From NCBI GenBank assembly GCA_003697105.1, contig RFFQ01000018.1:1-14441 (forward strand): a stretch of DNA of 14,441 bases, in the 5' to 3' direction. Positions 6,074 through 12,677 of this stretch are shown here, piece by piece. Every line of letters begins with the position of its first letter. Position 1 is the first letter of the stretch. Under the pieces are notes generated by a model that did not search any database, was not told the origin of the DNA, and saw only the letters and a program-made list of their open reading frames with translations. The position numbers were made by a program, and so were the translations under genes. This DNA is from Gemmatimonadota bacterium (GTDB lineage Bacteria > 4572-55 > J002).

Positions 6074-8101
6074 ATGGTGTCTTTCCCTCAGTTGAGGCAG
6101 AGTTTTGCACTCGTGATGGTGTTGATGGCGCTTGCCGGTGCACAAGATGAGTTACCGGTGATCGACCCAGCCACGTTGGGCTATGAACCCTACCTGAGCT
6201 ATATTGGCAATGCGTTTAGTATCGAGCAAATTCAGCAATCGATTATGCCGGAAGGCACGGAAAAAGGCTTAATCGTAGATTTAACCCACCTGACCCGAAC
6301 ATTGGATCAAACCGAGATCGACCCCACCCACATTTATGGAATGATATACACCGGTCCCTATCCCTTTGAAGCAAATGAAGTGCGGTATATCTACAAGCGC
6401 TTTCGGACATACGAATCGATTGACAACGGCAAAGGGCTGGTCTCGCTTTACCGGTTTCAACGGGATAAATATAATAGCGAGGGGGCGGCATGGTTGAAAT
6501 CCGGTCAAGTGGCAGTGCGTTTGGTGCTTTATCTGGAGCAAGCCGGTAAAGATGATATTTTGGGAATATACGACACATTTGCCAATTTTATTTGGGATGG
6601 CGCGACCTACCATAAAGCCCCCACCCTCTATGAGGGACCCTTTGTCAGCATGATTCACAGTGGCGATCCGTCCCGGCTGGTCATCGCCTTTAAGGTGGAT
6701 CGACCGGTGACTCCCACCGTGGTGGTGGAAGGTCTCGGTGAATTTAGCGGTACGTCCGGTAATCCCCTGTATGAAATTGAAATCAGCGGGTTACAACCGG
6801 ATCAGGAATATCGCTATTTTATTCAGATTGGTGACGCGGTGCGAACAAAATCGTTTACCTTTAAAACCGCTCCCAAAGCAGGCTCGCGGGCACCGGTTCG
6901 ATTTGCTTATGCCGGCGATAGCCGCGAAGGGATCGGTGAAGGTGAGCACAATTTGATGGGTATCAATGCCGCCATTGTGGAACGCCAGTTTAACCAAGCA
7001 TATCAATTCGGTACGGACTTCTTTTTGTTTGGGGGGGACTTGATCAACGGGTACACCTCCAGCGTCGAAGATTTTCGCACCCAAATTCATGCGTGGAAAC
7101 AAGCCGCCGCCGGATATATGGCAGAACGTCCGGTTTATCCGGCAATTGGCAATCATGAGTCGTTGTTAAATCGGTTTCGCCGACCGGATAACCATCGAGA
7201 CCGCATCCAACTCGACCGGTGGCCCTACGAGACCGAAAGCGCCGAAGCGGTTTTCGGGCAAGAGTTTGTCAATCCGACCAATGCGCCGGAACGTTCCGAT
7301 CCACGTCGCCCCCCGTATGCGGAAAATGTGTATTCCTTCCAGTATGGGAATATCAAATGTATCACCTTTAACAATAATTATTGGGTCGCGTGGACTCCAG
7401 AAGTTTCCGGAGGTGCGCCGGAAGCCTATATCATGGCCGATCAGATGGCGTGGTTGGCACAGGAACTTGCCGCGGCGGAGGCAGATGAGACCGTCGATTA
7501 CGTGATTTTATTCGCTCAAGAACCTATTTTTCCTAACGGCGGTCATGTGAAAGATGCCATGTGGTATCATGGTGATAACAACGTGCGCGCCTACACGTAT
7601 GTTGCCGGACAAGGATTAGTACCAGCGGAAAAGGGGATTATTGAAGTCCGTAATGACTTTGTGCGGTTGGTGGCACGTCACCGCAAAGTCGCGGCGGTGC
7701 TTACGTCCGACGAGCACAATTACAGCAAAATACTAATCGATAAGACGGTTCCCATTGGGGATATAGTGACGGATGACCCCAACGGCAATCAGATTATCTG
7801 CGAAACGGGCGAGGGATGTTCGCCGTTAAAGGACTTGCCGTATCCGGTCTGGTATCTGACCTGTGGGGGTGCGGGCGCGCCGTTCTATGCCCAAGAAGAT
7901 ACCCCGTGGAATCAATATTGGCAGGACCACCCCACGAACTGCCCGGATGAAAGTGAATGTTTTGTGTTTTCTTCCCAATTTAACTTCTTTCTGTTTGAAA
8001 CCAGTGATGCGGGTCTGAGCCTAGAGGTCTGGACACCTTACGGCGAACGCATCGACCGGATTGAAAATCTCATGGATGTAAAATCTGTGAAAACAGACTA
8101 A
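6074..8101 (+). CDS. Exported metallophosphoesterase, purple-acid-phosphatase-like
   Basis: The protein has 675 residues from ATG 6074. It carries a signal peptide cut near LAGA|QDELP, then a domain of about 160 residues I do not recognise, then a fibronectin-III-like beta domain (about 187-267, ending FTFKTAP) as found before the catalytic domain of purple acid phosphatases. The calcineurin-like catalytic domain follows, with GDSR (D282), GGDLIN (D322), GNHE (N360, H361) and SDEHNY (D546, H548, in place of the usual GHxH). The usual His before the HHP-type motif is replaced by QEP in FAQEPIF; GGH with H491 nearby might substitute. Five Cys (576, 582, 597, 623, 629) may form disulfides. It probably hydrolyses phosphate esters in the periplasm or outside. 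The 49-bp gap from the acetyltransferase suggests the same operon. It has no T9SS tail. Confidence 0.85.
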   Translation: MVSFPQLRQSFALVMVLMALAGAQDELPVIDPATLGYEPYLSYIGNAFSIEQIQQSIMPEGTEKGLIVDLTHLTRTLDQTEIDPTHIYGMIYTGPYPFEANEVRYIYKRFRTYESIDNGKGLVSLYRFQRDKYNSEGAAWLKSGQVAVRLVLYLEQAGKDDILGIYDTFANFIWDGATYHKAPTLYEGPFVSMIHSGDPSRLVIAFKVDRPVTPTVVVEGLGEFSGTSGNPLYEIEISGLQPDQEYRYFIQIGDAVRTKSFTFKTAPKAGSRAPVRFAYAGDSREGIGEGEHNLMGINAAIVERQFNQAYQFGTDFFLFGGDLINGYTSSVEDFRTQIHAWKQAAAGYMAERPVYPAIGNHESLLNRFRRPDNHRDRIQLDRWPYETESAEAVFGQEFVNPTNAPERSDPRRPPYAENVYSFQYGNIKCITFNNNYWVAWTPEVSGGAPEAYIMADQMAWLAQELAAAEADETVDYVILFAQEPIFPNGGHVKDAMWYHGDNNVRAYTYVAGQGLVPAEKGIIEVRNDFVRLVARHRKVAAVLTSDEHNYSKILIDKTVPIGDIVTDDPNGNQIICETGEGCSPLKDLPYPVWYLTCGGAGAPFYAQEDTPWNQYWQDHPTNCPDESECFVFSSQFNFFLFETSDAGLSLEVWTPYGERIDRIENLMDVKSVKTD

Positions 8102-8157
8102 GCAAAAAGCTGCGATGACGAACCTGTTCCCTCCAATTTGAGGTCAGTACGGTTACT

Positions 8158-8206
8158 AAGGTGTCAAGACCCCTTGCTACCAAAAGTAAGGCATCTTGAC
8201 ACCTTT
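8158..8206 (+). terminator. Terminator-like hairpin after the six-gene run
   Basis: A perfect 12-bp stem pairs 8158-8169 with 8194-8205. The 24-base interior can extend the pairing imperfectly (CCTT/TAC with GTA/AGG). It is 57 bp after the phosphoesterase stop. The T tract is weak (three T before AAAA), so it may be a weak terminator or an mRNA-stabilising hairpin. Confidence 0.7.
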
Positions 8207-8369
8207 AAAATTTAACCCATTCTTACTCTGATCCAAACCAAATCCTCATTTAATTCCCACCGGTTCTAAACATCCACTTGCGATTCAGTTTACCGATCCG
8301 GTAAGTGGTGTGGTTTTCCCTTTATCAAAAGTGAACTGATGCTCAAAATCTGCCAAGATAGGGTTACCA

Positions 8370-8399
8370 TTGTTTTATCATTGATTTAATTCATAAAAT
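8370..8399 (+). promoter_or_regulatory. Possible promoter of the glycosyltransferase pair
   Basis: TTGTTT (8370-8375) and TAAAAT (8394-8399, 5 of 6 matches to TATAAT) are 18 bp apart in an AT-rich stretch just before the first glycosyltransferase. A second choice, TTGATT at 8381 with TATCTA at 8404, is about as good. Which is used cannot be told from sequence. Confidence 0.3.
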
Positions 8400-8432
8400 T
8401 ATATATCTACAGGCTCGGAAAGGAAGACCCCC

Positions 8433-9623
8433 ATGAAAATTGCCTATTTTACTGAGAGTTTACCTCCGAAAACCGACGGGGTTGCCAAAAGTTTGACCAA
8501 ACTGGCAGAAACCCTATTGCAACGTGAGATTGATTTCCGGTTTTATTGCCCGGCGAAGCCCGATGAAACGGTCGCTTGGCACCATCGAGTCCGTAAAGTG
8601 GTCTCTGTACCGTTTCCGCTGTACAGCTATTATGATATTGCCCTGCCAATGTTTGACCGGCTTGAACCGGAACTGGATGAATTTGCCCCGGAAATTGTCC
8701 ATGTTGCCAGCCCGACGTTGCTCGGTATTTTTGGGCAAGATTATGCTCGCCGGAGGCATATTCCGGTGGTGGGCAGTTTCCACACCAACTTTGTCTCGTA
8801 TTTTCGTTATTACAACATTCAGTTTGCGGAACAATTCGGTTGGAATATCCTGCGCTGGTTTTACGGGCGGTGTGCGGTGGTCTATGCCCCATCCCGAAGC
8901 ACTGCCGCCGATTTAGCTGCCCACGGGATTGGCAACGTGGAACTTTGGCAACGAGGTATTGAATTGGAACGCTTTTCGCCCCACTTACGAGATATGGAAT
9001 TGCGCCGTTCTATCGGGGCAGAACATATCCCCATTGTGCTCTTTGTTGCTCGCTTGGTTAAAGAAAAGGATTTAGATGATCTGATGGCGGCGGCGGAACT
9101 GCTAACGTCTTGGGGACATACCTTTAAGGTGGTGTTTGTCGGTGATGGTCCCTATCGTTCGGAGATTGAACAACGCTTGCCGGATGCCTATATCGCCGGA
9201 TTTCAGTATGGAGAAGATTTAGCCCGCTGGTATGCCTCTGCTGATATTTTCGCCTTTCCTTCTACGACCGAAACTTTTGGTAATGTGATTTTGGAAGCCT
9301 TTGCCTCCGGTCTTCCGGTGGTGACGGTCAACAAAGGGGGTGTTCAGGATTTAGTCACTTCCGGTTTGAATGGATACATTGCACAGGCAAATAATCCGCT
9401 GGATTTTGCTGAAAAAATTCAACTCCTGCTTGCCGATGAAGACCATCGCCGGACACTCGGTCAAAACGGGCTTAAAACCGCCCGTAATTTCAGTTGGGAC
9501 CGGATCAACGGGGCACTTATTGAGAGCTACCAACGGGTTATTGAAGTGCATCAGGACGCGTCACTCGCCACGGAAACCTACCAGCCACCGACGGGATTGG
9601 TAGATAAAAAGAAGGCTTTTTAG
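8433..9623 (+). CDS. GT4-family glycosyltransferase (MgtA/SQD2-like)
   Basis: The 396-residue protein is of normal length for a GT-B retaining glycosyltransferase. The N-terminal Rossmann half opens with MKIAYFTESLPPKTDGVAKS, with the Gly-containing acceptor loop at 14-17. GSFHTNFVSYFRYY (H117) is typical of the branch containing bacterial alpha-mannosyltransferases (MgtA) and plant/cyanobacterial SQD2. The C-terminal half has ARLVKEKDL (R207, K212) for the nucleotide-sugar phosphates, VGDGP, and the EX7E motif in TETFGNVILEAFASG (E280, E288). It should add a sugar from a nucleotide donor to a lipid or glycan acceptor on the cytoplasmic membrane face. Donor and acceptor cannot be predicted. 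AGGA (8421-8424) is 8 bases before the ATG. The next glycosyltransferase begins 7 bp after its stop. Confidence 0.9.
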   Translation: MKIAYFTESLPPKTDGVAKSLTKLAETLLQREIDFRFYCPAKPDETVAWHHRVRKVVSVPFPLYSYYDIALPMFDRLEPELDEFAPEIVHVASPTLLGIFGQDYARRRHIPVVGSFHTNFVSYFRYYNIQFAEQFGWNILRWFYGRCAVVYAPSRSTAADLAAHGIGNVELWQRGIELERFSPHLRDMELRRSIGAEHIPIVLFVARLVKEKDLDDLMAAAELLTSWGHTFKVVFVGDGPYRSEIEQRLPDAYIAGFQYGEDLARWYASADIFAFPSTTETFGNVILEAFASGLPVVTVNKGGVQDLVTSGLNGYIAQANNPLDFAEKIQLLLADEDHRRTLGQNGLKTARNFSWDRINGALIESYQRVIEVHQDASLATETYQPPTGLVDKKKAF

Positions 9624-9630
9624 GGGTTTT

Positions 9631-10797
9631 ATGAAAATTTGTGACATCACTCACGCCTACACCCCCAGTAGTGGAGGCATTCGCACCTACATTGATGCCA
9701 AACGGCAGTATATTGAACGTCACACGGATGGGGAACATCTGCTGATCATTCCCGGAGCAACAGATCGTGTCAGTCGGGAGGGTCGTCTCACCTGTTATGA
9801 AGTCAAATCTCCCCTGATTCCAAACTGCGAACCGTACCGCTTTTTTCTGCGGTTGGGTCGTCTGGTCACTATTTTACGCCACGAGAAACCGGCGCTGATC
9901 GAATTTGGCACGCCGTACACCTCCCCGTGGGCGGCAGTTATCCATCGCTGGCAACATACCTGCGCCCTTGTGGGCTATTACCACACGGATTTTCCGACGG
10001 CTTACGTCGAACCTGTCATTGCGAAAGTCTTAGGGGATTTTTGGGGGACGCCTGCCCGGGCATTGGCAGTCAATTACATTCGCTCGGTCTATAACCGCTG
10101 TGATGCGATTATCACGTCATCAGACCAATACTACGAAAAACTAGCAGAATACCGGATTGAACCGGTACATTACATCACGTTGGGAGTCGATTTGGAGACC
10201 TTCAACCCGCGCCGGCGAGACCCTCACTTACGGCAGGAATTGGGTGTGGCAGAAGACGGATTTTTGCTGGTGTATGCCGGGCGCTTTGATAGCGAAAAAA
10301 AGGTCGATGTGATTGTGGATGCGGTGTACCAGTTACCGGCTACTCTGCCGGTCAAATTGGTACTGATCGGTGAGGGACCCATGAAGCCGGAATTGCTCCG
10401 CCGGGCGGAAATGGATGACCGGCTCTCCATCTTGCCCTTCCAATCCGATAAACGCGCGTTAGCATCCTTGCTGGCTTCGGCAGATGTGTATGTCACCGCC
10501 GGTCCTTACGAAACATTTGGGTTATCGGTTATTGAGGCGCAAGCTTGCGGTCTGCCGGTGGTGGGTGTCAATGCCGGTGCGTTGACCGAACGGGTTCCGG
10601 CAGGAATAGGCTTTTTGGGGGCGGTGGATTCTTCGGAAGAGATGGCAAAAAACATCCTACGGGTGATCCACCACCCGCACCGCCACGAAATGGGGCAAAA
10701 GGCGCGTGAGTGGGTGGCCGCTCGTTTTTCATGGGATAAAACGTTTCGTGCCACATTTGATCTGTATAGCGAATTGGTTAGCGGTTTCCAGTTTTAG
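9631..10797 (+). CDS. GT4-family glycosyltransferase (second of a pair)
   Basis: The 388-residue protein has GT-B architecture. It begins MKICDITHAYTPSSGGIRTY, with the Gly-rich acceptor loop at 14-16. GYYHTDF (H118) corresponds to the SFHTNF segment of its neighbour. AGRFDSEKKVD carries the conserved Arg/Lys pair, IGEGPMKPEL follows, and ETFGLSVIEAQACG holds the EX7E motif (E294, E302). The gene lies 7 bp after the first glycosyltransferase, and its weak ribosome site AGGGG overlaps that stop, so the two are probably translated together. The two proteins share the fold but differ widely in sequence, so they probably add successive sugars to one acceptor. A glycolipid or lipopolysaccharide-type glycan is plausible. 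No transporter or polymerase gene is beside them. Confidence 0.9.
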   Translation: MKICDITHAYTPSSGGIRTYIDAKRQYIERHTDGEHLLIIPGATDRVSREGRLTCYEVKSPLIPNCEPYRFFLRLGRLVTILRHEKPALIEFGTPYTSPWAAVIHRWQHTCALVGYYHTDFPTAYVEPVIAKVLGDFWGTPARALAVNYIRSVYNRCDAIITSSDQYYEKLAEYRIEPVHYITLGVDLETFNPRRRDPHLRQELGVAEDGFLLVYAGRFDSEKKVDVIVDAVYQLPATLPVKLVLIGEGPMKPELLRRAEMDDRLSILPFQSDKRALASLLASADVYVTAGPYETFGLSVIEAQACGLPVVGVNAGALTERVPAGIGFLGAVDSSEEMAKNILRVIHHPHRHEMGQKAREWVAARFSWDKTFRATFDLYSELVSGFQF

Positions 10798-10864
10798 CCG
10801 TAAAACAGGTTACGAAAAAGGTGGTTTCTATGTTGTAAAAACAGGGGTTAACTCAGTTGTCATC

Positions 10865-10893
10865 TTTCCAATAATTTGATGATTTATTATAAT
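10865..10893 (+). promoter_or_regulatory. Sigma70-type promoter for the TPR/T9SS protein
   Basis: TTTCCA (10865-10870, 4 of 6 matches) lies 17 bp before a perfect TATAAT (10888-10893). Initiation near 10900 would leave a leader of about 20 bases with the ribosome site. The same DNA also holds TAATTTG, one base short of the Bacteroidota -7 element TANNTTTG. Confidence 0.6.
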
Positions 10894-10909
10894 TTGCATA
10901 CCTAACCTA

Positions 10910-10914
10910 GGGAG
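10910..10914 (+). promoter_or_regulatory. Shine-Dalgarno site supporting a TTG start
   Basis: GGGAG ends 7 bases before TTG 10922. The nearby ATG at 10918 is in another frame and only 3 bases away, and its frame does not encode a signal peptide. Confidence 0.7.
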
Positions 10915-10921
10915 TAAATGT

Positions 10922-12616
10922 TTGAAAACGAAGGCCTTAACCTTCAATCTACTACTAATACTAGCCGCGTACCAATGGGTTTGGTCCCAAAGTAGTTACA
11001 TTAATGTTGACGTTGATATTGGAAATAGTCAACTTGTTGTAACGGGTCGAGGTCACACTCAGGGGTCACCCGCTGTTACAGTTGAACCTCAAGACTATTG
11101 TGACTGGAATGGTACCCCACCTATGGACGAGGTTTGGTTACATTTGGATTTTAGGAAAGAAGGGCATATGAATCATACCCCTCCGGTTTTCATTGATAGT
11201 TGTGAAGACGAATATTACTTTGGACCTGAAAGTGAACATCATGATACATGGTTAGCCGGAAGAATTGATTATACTTCCGGTCAACAAACCGCTATATTTG
11301 AATACAGACTAAACTTTCGGCCAGAAGGCTTACCAGGGGGTGCTACGGATTACGATAGTGGTGTTTCGCTGGAATATCCAGCATTAACACCTTTATCTTC
11401 AGTTGTTCGGTGTACGGAATTCTATGGAAACTTCGATGCGGTCTATCTTCGTGATCACACGGTCTCTGTCCTAGAATACAATCATATTCACGACAATCGC
11501 CGGAACGGGGTTGCGGGATCACGCAGTGGAGGAATCATTCAAACTCTCAGAACTAATACATTCGCGAATAATATGGGTACTGAGATTTTGGCATGGGAAC
11601 ATGTTTTTCGACAAATGACCAATGGCAACAATCAGATTACGGATGTGGAAGATTCCCCCGGTTACGATCACTATTTACTGCTCATGGTTGGTTGGGATGG
11701 TATTACTCCGGTTGATGTTCGAGGCAACAATTTTACGTATGACGATAACCCCGAACGATTTTATCCGAGTTACGAAGCCTTTATTTTTGATGAAGGCGGT
11801 GGCAGTGGCGACGAAGAACTGCTTCTGCAAGCCGGTGTTGCCCAAATGAACGAACAGCAATACGAATCCGCCGCCGGAACATTTCAGCAATTGATTGAGA
11901 CATATCCGGCGACTTCGGAAGCACGGACAGGTTTGAATTATCTTTATTTTATCGAAAACTATACTGAACAGGATTTTGCTGCTTTGCGCGATTATATGAC
12001 AAGTCTGGATGTGGGAGATAATTCCCTAATGCTGGCATTGATCGAAGAGATCGAGACCAAAACGTATCGGGATGAAAGGGACTATCTAACGGCAATTGAA
12101 CGATTGGAAGCCATCATTGCCAACCCGCCAGATGAGGAAACGTTGTTGTACGCGCTGATCGATGAAGCATACTGCTACCTGCGGTTAGAAGAAGGGGGCG
12201 GTTTGCGGTCAGCAAAGCCGCAGTGCAGCGTTCAACCTCAATCCTATGAGGAATATCAGGATATTACGCGAGAACTCCGAAAAGAACTCGCTCAATTACA
12301 AAGGTTTGTGGAACAAGGAAACACTCAAACCCAAACTCCTGAATCCTATTCCCTAACGGTATATCCGAACCCATTTAATCCACGCACCACCATTCATTTT
12401 GACTTGTCTCAGTCGGGTGAAGTGTCGCTAAAGATTTATGATTTAACCGGGCGGCTGGTTCGTGTTCTCGTCAGCGAAACAAGAGAAGCAGGCTCTTATT
12501 CTGCCAGTTGGTACGGCACTGATGAGCAAAATCAAGAAATGCCTTCCGGCATCTACATTCTGCATCTGGAAACAGATCATCATAGTCAGTCTAAACCCTT
12601 GATCTTGTTAAAATAG
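10922..12616 (+). CDS. Secreted protein with TPR-like helices and T9SS sorting domain
   Basis: TTG 10922 is the best start: it has a spaced GGGAG and gives a signal peptide (hydrophobic LLLILAA, likely cut after VWS or SQ at about residues 22-23). The 564-residue product has three parts. Residues about 25-290 are beta-rich, with short Asn-containing turns such as YNHIHDNRRNGV and TNTFANNMGTEI that look like turns of a right-handed beta-helix. After the linker EGGGSGD (about 290-297), residues 298-465 are helical and TPR-like (AQMNEQQYESAAGTFQQLIE). Residues about 478-564 are a FlgD-like/T9SS type A sorting domain starting YPNPFNP (481-487) and ending in LLK. It should be exported by T9SS to the surface or medium. 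I know no function for the combination. The gene stands alone between its promoter and a strong terminator. Confidence 0.82.
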   Translation: MKTKALTFNLLLILAAYQWVWSQSSYINVDVDIGNSQLVVTGRGHTQGSPAVTVEPQDYCDWNGTPPMDEVWLHLDFRKEGHMNHTPPVFIDSCEDEYYFGPESEHHDTWLAGRIDYTSGQQTAIFEYRLNFRPEGLPGGATDYDSGVSLEYPALTPLSSVVRCTEFYGNFDAVYLRDHTVSVLEYNHIHDNRRNGVAGSRSGGIIQTLRTNTFANNMGTEILAWEHVFRQMTNGNNQITDVEDSPGYDHYLLLMVGWDGITPVDVRGNNFTYDDNPERFYPSYEAFIFDEGGGSGDEELLLQAGVAQMNEQQYESAAGTFQQLIETYPATSEARTGLNYLYFIENYTEQDFAALRDYMTSLDVGDNSLMLALIEEIETKTYRDERDYLTAIERLEAIIANPPDEETLLYALIDEAYCYLRLEEGGGLRSAKPQCSVQPQSYEEYQDITRELRKELAQLQRFVEQGNTQTQTPESYSLTVYPNPFNPRTTIHFDLSQSGEVSLKIYDLTGRLVRVLVSETREAGSYSASWYGTDEQNQEMPSGIYILHLETDHHSQSKPLILLK

Positions 12617-12625
12617 ATAACCACT

Positions 12626-12660
12626 AAACCGCACAGGTTTTATCTACCTGTGCGGTTTTT
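12626..12660 (+). terminator. Rho-independent terminator
   Basis: A perfect 13-bp, GC-containing stem pairs 12626-12638 with 12646-12658 around a 7-base loop and continues into TTTTT, C, TTTT. It is 9 bp after the stop of the TPR/T9SS gene and only 18 bp before the next ATG. The following gene must therefore rely on read-through or a promoter within or upstream of the hairpin. Confidence 0.93.
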
Positions 12661-12677
12661 CTTTTGAAGGGAAATAC

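Larger units (their letters stand above)
8102..8432. other. 331-bp intergenic region: terminator, AT-rich leader, no gene
   Basis: The left part holds the hairpin at 8158-8206. The middle has a small palindrome, TTACCG-ATC-CGGTAA (8290-8304), and a 35-codon stretch open between stops (8232-8336) that reads like protein but has no start codon or ribosome site. The right part (about 8365-8410) is very AT-rich and probably carries the promoter of the glycosyltransferase pair. I see no RNA gene or mobile element. Confidence 0.6.
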
